From Rallus limicola (lineage: Eukaryota; Chordata; Aves; Gruiformes; Rallidae), in NCBI GenBank assembly GCA_022605955.1, contig JAKCOZ010000007.1:12901501-12965500 (forward strand): a DNA stretch of 64,000 nucleotides. The letters run 5' to 3'. Positions 1-7,738 of the stretch are shown here, piece after piece. Each line of letters starts with the position of its first letter. The stretch's first letter is position 1. Below the pieces are notes generated by a model. The model saw only the letters and a list, made by a program, of their open reading frames with translations, was not told where the DNA came from and did no database searches. Made by a program: the position numbers and the translations under genes.

Positions 1-1089
1 ACTAGTCCAACCAATGCTGCAGCTGCTGCCACCCCTACAGCAGATACTGCTGATAAAACAAAAAACCAACCCCCGCCAGTGTCTGTTGCTCCCGTACAAA
101 AGAGGAAACACACAAAGAAATCAGTTCGTGTAGTGAAGGATGATGATGATGAAGCAGGGCCATCTGGAGCATGTCAGGATGGAGCAGGGCCATCTCAGGC
201 ATCTCAGGATGGAGCAGGGCCAGAGATTGTCACACGATCCCTGACCCTGAGTGAGCTGCGTGAGGTTCGAAAAGATTTCAGCCGCCGCCCAGGTGAGCAC
301 ATCATCACCTGGTTGCTCCGATGCTGGGATCTAGGGGCCAGTAGTCTGGAATTAGATGGCAGGGAGGCCAAGCAGTTGGGATCCCTAGCTAGAGAAGGAG
401 GCATTGACAAGGAAATTGGGAAAAAGCCAGAAATCCTCAGCCTCTGGAGGCGACTACTGTCAAGTGTGGAGGAAAGGTATCCCATAAAGGAATATATTAC
501 ATGTCACTCACCCAAGTGTAACAGCATAGAGGCAGTTATCCAGTACCTGAGAGAATTAGCTGTACGGGAGATCATTTATTATGATCTGGACAATACACAG
601 AATCCCTCTGATCCTGATGAAGTTATATGCACCCCAGATATGTGGCGTAAGGTTGTACGAAGTGCACCAGCAGGGCACACCAATTCACTAGCATCAATAG
701 ACTGGGAGGATGCATATCCACCAACTGTAGAACAAGTGTCCTGGCGACTCCGGAAATATGAGGACAATGTTTCCCACTCTATGATCGCAGCGGTAGAGAA
801 ACTGGTCAAACGATTTGACCAACATTGGGGCAATGTTGCAGCTACTAGGAGAAAGCGTCCATCATCCCAGAAGGGAGGATACAGAAGGTACACACCACGA
901 GACACGGTGCGAGGGCAGCTGTGGTCTTACCTGCGTGACCATGGTGAGGACATGAGGAAGTGGCATATGCAGCCCACCTCAGCCCTCCAGGCACGAGTAG
1001 ATGAGCTTCGAGGTAAAAGAATCGCACAACGCAATGTTGTCAGGAAGAAGGCTGCACCAGTGAGCAGCCAATACGATCAGCAACAATAG
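1..1089 (+). CDS. gag: gag polyprotein, 5'-partial, ERV-L type
   Basis: The frame is open from base 1, so the true start lies upstream; the GTG at 79 is only the first alternative start codon. About 362 codons are visible. The first part is low in complexity (Ala/Thr/Pro rich, then an acidic Asp run and a 10-residue repeat). A folded, mixed helical region follows from about base 230 to 840, where capsid would be expected. The end is basic (Arg/Lys/Tyr rich, about 844-1050). I see no CCHC zinc knuckle; the basic tail may bind RNA instead, which is inference. The frame ends with UAG at 1087-1089 and continues in the same frame into pol. The assignment rests on position before pol and on composition, because Gag diverges too fast for confident motif calls. 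Confidence 0.8.
   Translation, partial: TSPTNAAAAATPTADTADKTKNQPPPVSVAPVQKRKHTKKSVRVVKDDDDEAGPSGACQDGAGPSQASQDGAGPEIVTRSLTLSELREVRKDFSRRPGEHIITWLLRCWDLGASSLELDGREAKQLGSLAREGGIDKEIGKKPEILSLWRRLLSSVEERYPIKEYITCHSPKCNSIEAVIQYLRELAVREIIYYDLDNTQNPSDPDEVICTPDMWRKVVRSAPAGHTNSLASIDWEDAYPPTVEQVSWRLRKYEDNVSHSMIAAVEKLVKRFDQHWGNVAATRRKRPSSQKGGYRRYTPRDTVRGQLWSYLRDHGEDMRKWHMQPTSALQARVDELRGKRIAQRNVVRKKAAPVSSQYDQQQ
151..222 (+). repeat. 30-bp in-frame tandem repeat within gag
   Basis: Units lie at 151-180 and 181-210, with a partial third at 211-222. Each full unit encodes ten residues of the pattern (D/E)GAGPSxxxQD. The unit length is a multiple of three, so copy-number change would keep gag in frame. Confidence 0.85.
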
Positions 1090-1123
1090 AGGGGCCCTGC
1101 CTCCAGCCAGGTGGAGGAGAGGG
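1087..1123 (+). promoter_or_regulatory. In-frame UAG with downstream hairpin: candidate gag-pol readthrough signal
   Basis: Gag and pol share one frame, separated only by TAG at 1087-1089, preceded by CAA CAA. Downstream, CCTCCA (1100-1105) can pair perfectly with TGGAGG (1112-1117) around a 6-nt loop. CCCT (1095-1098) can pair with AGGG (1120-1123), giving a two-part stem of 10 bp that starts 5 nt after the stop. Gammaretroviruses make Gag-Pol by UAG readthrough with a structured downstream element; applying that here is inference. Confidence 0.6.
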
Positions 1124-4100
1124 ATAACCGTGTTTATTGGACTGTGTGGATCAGATGGCCTGGCATGTCAGACCCACAAGAGTACAAGGCTCTGGTGGAT
1201 ACTGGTGCCCAGTGTACGATAATGCCATCGAATCATGTAGGGACAAAACCTGTCAGCATTTCTGGAGTGACAGGTGGATCCCAACAATTGACTGTGTTAG
1301 AGGCTGAAGTGAGCTTAACTGGGAAGGACTGGGAGAAACACCCAATTGTGACTGGCCCAGAAGCTCCATGCATTTTAGGTATAGATTACCTCCGTAGAGG
1401 TTATTTTAAGGACCCAAAAGGGTACCGGTGGGCTTTTGGAATAGCTGCTTTGGAGACAGAAGGCACTGAGCAATTGCGTGCCTTGCCTGGACTCTCTGAT
1501 GATCCTTCTGTTGTGGGGTTATTGAAGGTTGAAGAACAGCAGGTGCCAATTGCTACAACGACGGTGCACAGGAGACAATACCGTACTAACAGGGATTCCC
1601 TGATCCCCATCCATAAGCTGATTCGTCAACTAGAGAATCAAGGGGTGATCAGCCGAACCCGCTCACCCTTTAACAGTCCCATATGGCCAGTGCGGAAGTC
1701 CGATGGAGAGTGGAGGCTGACAGTGGATTATCGTGGCCTAAACGAAGTCACTCCAGGTATGAGTGCTGCTGTACCAGATATGCTGGAACTGCAGTATGAA
1801 TTGGAGTCAAAGGCAGCCAAGTGGTATGCCACAATTGACATTGCAAATGCTTTCTTCTCAATACCACTGGCACCAGAGTGCAGGCCACAATTTGCTTTCA
1901 CTTGGAGGGGCATCCAATACACGTGGAATCGTCTGCCCCAGGGGTGGAAACACAGCCCCACCATTTGCCATGGACTAATCCAGACCACACTGGAAAAGGG
2001 TGAAGCCCCAGAGCACCTGCAGTATATTGATGACATCATTGTATGGGGCAATACAGCAGAGGAAGTATTTGAGAAAGGAAAAAGGATAATTCAAATCCTT
2101 TTGGAAGCTGGTTTTGCTATAAAGCAAAGTAAAGTCAAGGGGCCTACCCGAGAAATCCAGTTTTTAGGAATAAAATGGCAGGATGGGCGTCGTCAGATCC
2201 CAATGGACATTATCAATAAAATAGCAGCTATGTCTCCACCAAGCAACAAAAAGGAAACACAAGCTTTCTTAGGTGTTATAGGTTTTTGGCGAATGCATGT
2301 CCCAAACTACAGTCTCATTGTGAGCCCACTCTACCACGTAACTCGGAAGAAGAATGATTTCCAATGGGGCCCTGAGCAGCAGCAAGCCTTTGAACAGATC
2401 AAACGCGAGATAGTCCATGCAGTAGCCCTTGGGCCTGTCCGGACAGGGACAGATGTTAAAAATGTGCTTTACACTGCAGCCGGGGAGAATGGCCCTACCT
2501 GGAGTCTCTGGCAGAAAGCACAAGGGGAGACTAGAGGTCGACCACTGGGGTTTTGGAGTCGGGCCTACAAAGGATCTGAGGCCAATTATACTCCAACAGA
2601 AAAGGAAATACTGGCCGCCTATGAAGGGGTTCGAGCCGCTTCAGAAGTGATTGGAACTGAAGCTCAACTCCTCCTGGCACCCCGACTGCCGGTGCTGGGC
2701 TGGATGTTCAAAGGGAAGGTCCCTTCTACACACCATGCCACTGATGCTACGTGGAGCAAGTGGGTTGCACTAATTACTCAGCGGGCTCGAATAGGAAACC
2801 CTAATCGCCCAGGAATCGTGGAAGTGATCACAGACTGGCCAGAAGGCAAAGATTTTGGGATGTCACCAGAGGACGAGGAGGTGACACGTGCTGAAGAAGC
2901 CCCACCTTACAACAAACTGCCAGAGAATGAGAAGCGATATGCCCTGTTCACCGATGGCTCCTGTCGCCTTGTGGGAAGGCAGCGAAGATGGAAAGCTGCT
3001 GTATGGAGTCCTACCAGACAAGTAGCAGAAGCCACTGAAGGAAAAGGTGAATCAAGCCAATTTGCTGAGGTGAAGGCCATCCAGTTGGCCTTGGACATTG
3101 CTGAGAGAGAAAAGTGGCCAATGCTCTATCTTTATACTGACTCATGGATGGTAGCTAATGCCCTGTGGGGTTGGTTGCAACAGTGGAAAAAGAACAACTG
3201 GCAGCGTAGAGGCAAACCCATATGGGCTGCTGACTTATGGCAAGACATTGCTACCCGATTAGAGAGGCTTGTTGTAAAGGTACGTCATGTTGATGCCCAT
3301 GTACCTAAGAGTCGAGCCATGGAGGAACATCAAAACAACCATCAGGTAGATAAGGCTGCTAGGATTGAAGTGGCTCAGGTAGATCTAGACTGGCAACATA
3401 AAGGTGAATTATTCATAGCTCGATGGGCTCATGATTCCTCAGGTCATCAAGGGAGAGATGCAACATATAGCTGGGCTCGAGATCGAGGGGTGGACTTAAC
3501 CATGGATGCTATTGCACAAGTTATCCATGAATGTGAGACGTGTGCCGCAATTAAGCAGGCGAAGCGGTTGAAGCCGCTTTGGTATGGGGGACGGTGGATG
3601 AAATATAAATATGGGGAGGCCTGGCAGATTGATTACATCACCCTCCCACAAACCCGCCATGGCAAACGCTATGTGCTTACAATGGTGGAGGCTACCACTG
3701 GCTGGCTAGAAACATATCCTGTACCCCATGCTACTGCCCGGAATACAATCCTGGGTCTTGAAAGGCAAGTCCTATGGCGACACGGCACCCCAGAAAGAAT
3801 CGAGTCAGACAACGGGACTCATTTCCGAAATGCTCTCATAGACACCTGGGCCAAAGAGCATGGCATTGAATGGATGTACCACATTCCTTATCATGCACCA
3901 GCCTCTGGGAAAATTGAACGATATAATGGACTCTTAAAGACCACCCTGAAAGCAATGGGTGGTGGAACATTCAAACATTGGGATACAAATTTGGCAAAAG
4001 CCACGTGGTTAGTTAACTCTAGGGGTTCTACCAATCGGGCTGGCCCTGCCCAGTCAAAATTTCCATGTACTGTAGAAGGAGACAGAGTCCCAGTGGTGCA

Positions 4101-4284
4101 CATGAAAAGTATATTAGGGAAGACAGTTTGGGTCATCCCTGCTTCAGGTAAAGGTAAACCTATGTCGGGAATTGTTTTTGCTCAAGGACCTGGTTCTACT
4201 TGGTGGGTAATGCAGAAGGATGGAGAAACTCGATGTGTACCTCAAAGGGATTTGATTTTAGGTGAGAATAGCCAATGTAATTAA
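1090..4284 (+). CDS. pol: pol polyprotein (protease, reverse transcriptase, RNase H, integrase)
   Basis: The frame runs without interruption from the codon after the gag UAG to TAA at 4282-4284. Residues are numbered from the GTG at 1111, which is not a proven start; readthrough from gag is more likely. The aspartic protease has DTG at 30-32 and ILGIDYL at 88-94. Reverse transcriptase has catalytic D243, LPQGW at 275-279 and YIDD at 305-308. RNase H has D615, E653, D677 and D728. Integrase has a zinc domain (H774, H779, C808, C811) and the catalytic triad D841, D900, E936 with exactly 35 residues between the last two. A short C-terminal domain follows and the protein ends at residue 1057. No dUTPase follows integrase, unlike mammalian ERV-L. 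All enzymatic residues expected from the families are present, so nothing visible disables it. Confidence 0.95.
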   Translation, partial: RGPASSQVEERDNRVYWTVWIRWPGMSDPQEYKALVDTGAQCTIMPSNHVGTKPVSISGVTGGSQQLTVLEAEVSLTGKDWEKHPIVTGPEAPCILGIDYLRRGYFKDPKGYRWAFGIAALETEGTEQLRALPGLSDDPSVVGLLKVEEQQVPIATTTVHRRQYRTNRDSLIPIHKLIRQLENQGVISRTRSPFNSPIWPVRKSDGEWRLTVDYRGLNEVTPGMSAAVPDMLELQYELESKAAKWYATIDIANAFFSIPLAPECRPQFAFTWRGIQYTWNRLPQGWKHSPTICHGLIQTTLEKGEAPEHLQYIDDIIVWGNTAEEVFEKGKRIIQILLEAGFAIKQSKVKGPTREIQFLGIKWQDGRRQIPMDIINKIAAMSPPSNKKETQAFLGVIGFWRMHVPNYSLIVSPLYHVTRKKNDFQWGPEQQQAFEQIKREIVHAVALGPVRTGTDVKNVLYTAAGENGPTWSLWQKAQGETRGRPLGFWSRAYKGSEANYTPTEKEILAAYEGVRAASEVIGTEAQLLLAPRLPVLGWMFKGKVPSTHHATDATWSKWVALITQRARIGNPNRPGIVEVITDWPEGKDFGMSPEDEEVTRAEEAPPYNKLPENEKRYALFTDGSCRLVGRQRRWKAAVWSPTRQVAEATEGKGESSQFAEVKAIQLALDIAEREKWPMLYLYTDSWMVANALWGWLQQWKKNNWQRRGKPIWAADLWQDIATRLERLVVKVRHVDAHVPKSRAMEEHQNNHQVDKAARIEVAQVDLDWQHKGELFIARWAHDSSGHQGRDATYSWARDRGVDLTMDAIAQVIHECETCAAIKQAKRLKPLWYGGRWMKYKYGEAWQIDYITLPQTRHGKRYVLTMVEATTGWLETYPVPHATARNTILGLERQVLWRHGTPERIESDNGTHFRNALIDTWAKEHGIEWMYHIPYHAPASGKIERYNGLLKTTLKAMGGGTFKHWDTNLAKATWLVNSRGSTNRAGPAQSKFPCTVEGDRVPVVHMKSILGKTVWVIPASGKGKPMSGIVFAQGPGSTWWVMQKDGETRCVPQRDLILGENSQCN

Positions 4285-4773
4285 TAAGGTAGAAATTGTA
4301 TTATAATAAGTGCTAAATAACCCATTACAATATATACATTATTACTTTAATTTCTGTATATATAATTGTTGTTGTGTGTTGTACCAATGGAGTTACAGCC
4401 GGAAACATACACGTCAATGAAGGAAGACTGCCACGATGATGGGATCAAGACCTACCATCACAAGAACTTTTTCCTCTTCCCCTTTGAAAATGAACACTTT
4501 TGATTCACAGACCATGGACCATGTCAGATGCATTGGTCGAGAGCCCGAGATGCAGTATGCAACGATCCAATGGTGCATACTGACACCATGAGAGACTGTT
4601 ACAACGAATGAAGCCTGAAAGTCATGGACTAAATCATTTACTCAACAAAACTCAGAAGAATGATCCATAGACTAAGGGAATAATACAGATATGTGTGTCT
4701 GAAACTGGTTGTACCCAAAAGAAATGGTTGGATCTGGTCATGACGTAAATGGTATGGAATAAGGGGTGGATAA
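4285..4773 (+). other. ERV region between pol and 3' LTR: no env, no dUTPase
   Basis: All frames are broken except a 38-codon ATG frame at 4387-4503, which has no recognisable motif. The segment is AT-rich at first (4285-4380), then mixed. It is where env would sit in an env-bearing retrovirus, and nothing like a signal peptide or transmembrane segment is present. Confidence 0.8.
4757..4773 (+). promoter_or_regulatory. Polypurine tract before the 3' LTR
   Basis: A purine-rich run with a GGGG core (AATAAGGGGTGGATAA, ending at 4773) directly abuts the TG that opens the LTR. In retroviruses this primes plus-strand DNA synthesis. The position and purine bias fit; the T bases inside it are slightly atypical. 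Confidence 0.75.
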
Positions 4774-5155
4774 TGTCCTGGTTTCAGTCAGGATAGAGTT
4801 AATTTCATTTGTAGCAGCGGATGGAATGCTGTGTTTGGGAGCTAAAATGAAAACAGTGCTGATAACACCCTGATGTTTTTAGTTGCAGTCAGACAGTCAA
4901 TGCCAGGACAGGTGACCCAGATGGGCCAAAGAGAGTATTCCATGCCAATTACGTCCTGCCCAGGATAAAGGGGGGCTGATGGGAGGAAGAAGGGGCGGTT
5001 CCGGGACGCGAGCGGCCGGGACGCGAGGGTCTTGGGGGACGGTCGGGTTCCGGGACGGCTCTGGGTGATACGGCCTGAGTTGTGTGGTTCGGTGAGAAAC
5101 TGCATTGTGTATCAATATTTTCATATTCTTTTGCTCTATAGTCCTGTTAGCATTG

Positions 5156-5171
5156 TATATATTTTATTTTT
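5156..5171 (+). promoter_or_regulatory. TATA-like element in the 3' LTR
   Basis: TATATATTTTATTTTT lies downstream of the CpG-rich repeat block, where a U3 promoter is expected. It could equally be plain AT-rich sequence; no transcription start can be proven from sequence alone. Confidence 0.4.
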
Positions 5172-5218
5172 CTGTTATCTTAGTAAACTATCCTTATCCC
5201 AACCCACGGGCCTCTTAG

Positions 5219-5312
5219 TTTCTTGGTTTTGGAGTTATTTGCCCCTTCCTTTTCCCTTCCCTTGTTTCCCCCCTCCCCTTTTTCCCTTTTCTCCTGCTCT
5301 TTTACTTTAAGG
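5219..5312 (+). repeat. Polypyrimidine tract in the LTR
   Basis: An almost pure C/T run, densest at 5241-5312, with repeated CCCTT and CTTTT blocks on the plus strand. Long homopyrimidine runs can form triplex DNA. Here it sits in the presumed R/U5 part of the LTR. Confidence 0.7.
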
Positions 5313-5460
5313 AGCAGGCAGCTGCGTGGATCTCGGCCCAAGCCGGGGTGAAACCACGACACTTCTCTCTAGAAAAAATACAATTTGTCGTACAGATTTT
5401 TTTCCTTTACAGTTGTATTGTCACACAATAGAAGGTTGTCTTCTCCAACCACCAGATAGT

Positions 5461-5572
5461 GAATCACATAATCATAGAATTGTCTTGGTTGGAGGGGACC
5501 CTTTAGATCATCAAGTTCAACCATCACCCTATCCTGCCATCCACTTCTAACCATGTCCCTCAGCACCACTGG
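5461..5572 (-). mobile_element. CR1 LINE fragment (3' end)
   Basis: The minus-strand copy starts with the degenerate 8-bp CR1 tail (AATCATAGAAT read on plus) and the GGTTGGAGGGGACC / AGATCATCAAGTTCAACC block typical of the CR1 3' untranslated region. It is about 110 bp and severely 5'-truncated. The right boundary is approximate. Confidence 0.8.
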
Positions 5573-6331
5573 CAGAACTGATGAGTCCTCTAATTCAGGA
5601 GCAACTCTTGCAGCTGACTTCTGTCAACCACACTAAAGACTTTTAACATGGAATGTGATGCTGTCAGATAAGGAATTTTATTGCCTTGATAGTGATTATT
5701 TTGTGCAGATTCCCAACATAGACATATTTTCAATTGTTTCTTAAAGACTTTGAAAAAGATTTAAAACTTGGCAGCCAAAATGTAATTTCCTTTACTGGAT
5801 AATTTCATCCCCATCTTGCTTGAGCTCTGCTTTGTTCAGGCCACTGAACTACTTTGCTGCAGCTTGAGACATATTTATGTGCCACAAGCTCTCTAAATTG
5901 CACTGAATAAGGAAGGGACAACTTTATCAAAGCCTGTATGGCTCCAAAGCATGGGGCTTATAAATATCAGCCCTTCTAAAGGCTGATTCAATACTCCTGC
6001 AGTTTTACAATCTCGAAAGGTACTAATCATTTCATTTGTGAATTGCTGCTCATCTATAATGTAGGACTGAGAGATAGGTGAAGGAAAAACCTCTGAGATG
6101 ATACAAAGTTTGATATGACAATCTTAGGAATAAGTGAAATTGTCATGAAGTGGATGTGAAAACAGAAGTGCCTATGGTTGTGTAGGAAGATCAATCAAGA
6201 GGCTTCAGGACAAGAAGTTTCACAACTTTTGACTCTGCAACTGATAATACTAAAATATTAAGTACAAATAAAAACCAAACAGCTGTTGATTTTAACACAA
6301 ATCCAAAGTTAGATCACAAACTGGAAATCAG
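5573..6331. other. Unique AT-rich sequence
   Basis: No frame of note, no repeat family and no RNA gene recognised. Confidence 0.6.
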
Positions 6332-6467
6332 AGAATCATAAAACAGCAGGGGTTGGGGGGGTACCTCCGGAAATCATCTAGTCCAACCTTGCTGCTAAAA
6401 TACAACCACCTAGTGCAGGTTGCCTCCAGGTAGGTTTTGAATATCTCCATAAAAGGAGCCCTAACCC
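6332..6467 (-). mobile_element. CR1 LINE 3' fragment
   Basis: AGAATCATA, GGGTTGGGG and ATCATCTAGTCCAACC mark the reverse complement of a CR1 3' untranslated region. The TTTTGAATATCTCC motif follows. It is diverged, and abuts a different part of CR1 on its right. Confidence 0.75.
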
Positions 6468-6805
6468 ATGAGATTCTCCCAAGCCAGGTCTTTGAAGAGA
6501 CCAAAGTAAGTACTCCTAAAGTCCATGCCTGTAATCCTACTTACTGTTCTATTCTTTCCATGCAGGATCCTGAACTCCACCATATCATGGTCATTGCAGC
6601 CAAGGCTGCCCCTAACCTCCACATTCTCAACCTTTAGCTATTAGTACAAAGTACCTCAGCACCCCTCTTCTCATGGGCTCCTCCTCCACCTGTGTAAAAA
6701 AAGTTGTCATCAATGCTCTGCAGGTGCCTCCTGGACTGTGCATGCCTGGCTGTGTTGTATTTTTAGCAAATGTCAGAGACCTCCATGACAACCAGGGCCT
6801 GTGAG
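6468..6805 (-). mobile_element. CR1 LINE fragment from the ORF2 endonuclease region
   Basis: The plus-strand text (AGGTCTTTGAAGAGACC, GATCCTGAACTCCACCAT, CATGGTCATTGCAGCC) matches the antisense of the CR1 endonuclease region. It parallels 42025-42300 of the long copy in this window, where CATGGTCACT and ACCTTCACAT occur in the same order. About 2 kb of CR1 that should separate it from the preceding 3' fragment is missing. It is therefore a second insertion or the product of a large internal deletion. Confidence 0.7.
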
Positions 6806-6828
6806 TATGGATTAATTAAGCCATTTGG

Positions 6829-6829
<1 letters not shown>

Positions 6830-6873
<44 letters not shown>
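6830..6873. repeat. GATA microsatellite, 11 units
   Basis: An uninterrupted (GATA)11 run of 44 bp lies just beyond the 5' end of the CR1 endonuclease fragment. The absence of interruptions suggests it is length-polymorphic. Confidence 0.97.
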
Positions 6874-6874
<1 letters not shown>

Positions 6875-7079
6875 AACAAATCAATGTCATGCTGAAATAT
6901 CTAAGCTGGAATCTTTTATGTAAGACACAGAAGTTAATTCTTCACTCTGAAACAATTACAGATTCAACCAATAAGACTAAAACTTCAAGAAAGTTGTAGT
7001 TCAAGAGAAAGTCAAGAGGAAAAAAACCAAAAGTGATCAGAAAATTATGTAGATTATGATCCAGGATTTATGACCTATA

Positions 7080-7317
7080 AGAAAATATTGGGAAAATTAG
7101 GGTTACTCAGTTTGAAGAAAAGTTTGAGAAAGGATGTGATAAATGAAGAAATATTTTAAATGACTGCTTAAATGTAGACAGGCAAATTCCATCTCAAAAT
7201 GTGAGAGGGCAATATGACCTCAAAAATGCAGCAAGAAGACTCTACATGGGAATAAGAAAACATCATCTAATCTTAAAGTTTTTCTGGAACAGACTCCTTG
7301 AAAGGCTTGTGGAATAT
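7080..7317 (+). mobile_element. Possible very old CR1 fragment
   Basis: The end of this stretch (TTTCTGGAACAGACTCCTTG, then AAAGGCTTGTGGA) echoes the CR1 phrase for 'one-sided' 3' sequence seen at 19911-19960 and 60500-60535 of this window. The rest is too diverged to be certain. Confidence 0.4.
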
Positions 7318-7738
7318 GCAACTGGAAAGAGTCCAGCAAGGGGCCATTAAGATGATTAAAGGACTGGAGCAGCTCTGCTGTGAAGAAAGGCTGAGAATTC
7401 TGGGACTGCTAGAGAAAAAAAACCTCAAGGGGACCTCATCCTGAAGATATTTAGCTGCAAATAGGGCAGACCCAGGCTCTTGTCAGTGATGCCCCGTGAC
7501 AGGACCAGAGGCAATGGGCACAAACTGAAACACAGGAGTTCCCTCTGACAATCAGGAAACACTTTTTTGGCTCTGAGGGTGACCAAGCACTAGCACAGAT
7601 TGTTCAGGAAGGCTGTGGATTCTCCATCCTTGGAGATCCTCAAAAGCCAGCATTTACTAGATAACCTCCAGAGGTCCTTCCAACCTCAGCCACTGGGGTG
7701 AATCATTTTCAGAGAATCATATTCTCTGATTCTATGAA
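7318..7738 (+). mobile_element. CR1 LINE 3' fragment, plus strand
   Basis: It runs from a reverse-transcriptase C-terminal remnant (AGAGTCCAGCAAGGGGCCATT, AAGATGATTAAAGG) through the 3' untranslated region to the tail TCTCTGATTCTATGA. Small indels break every frame, so it is an old non-functional copy of about 420 bp. Confidence 0.9.

Larger units (their letters stand above)
1..5361 (+). mobile_element. ERV-L-like (class III) endogenous retrovirus, 5' end outside window
   Basis: The order is gag, one in-frame stop, pol (protease, reverse transcriptase, RNase H, integrase), a non-coding stretch, a polypurine tract and a 3' LTR. No env frame follows pol. The pol sequence, notably the connection region before RNase H, resembles ERV-L elements as I know the family. 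The left end is cut by the window, so the 5' LTR, primer-binding site and N-terminal gag cannot be judged. Five bases after the LTR (CTTCT, 5362-5366) are the candidate right target-site duplication. One frame stays open apart from the gag UAG over about 4.3 kb, which argues for a fairly recent insertion. Confidence 0.93.
4774..5361 (+). repeat. 3' LTR of the ERV-L-like element (588 bp)
   Basis: It begins TGTCCTGGTTTCAG right after the polypurine tract and ends CCACGACA, so the ends are TG...CA. It contains a CpG-rich block (about 4995-5060) with the 12-mer CCGGGACGCGAG at 5001-5012 and 5016-5027, plus a related copy near 5049. A TATA-like stretch follows at 5156-5171 and a long polypyrimidine tract at about 5219-5310. 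The opening motif is one I know from many bird LTRs. No AATAAA is visible inside it. Confidence 0.9.

Noticed and set aside
79..1111. GTG codons at 79 and 1111 as translation starts of gag and pol
   Set aside because: The frame is open upstream of both (to base 1 and to the UAG at 1087). They are only the first alternative start codons in the frame, and an animal retrovirus would use an upstream AUG and readthrough.
1401..4136. Minus-strand frames of up to 107 codons across pol
   Set aside because: Shadows of the sense frame with no motifs.
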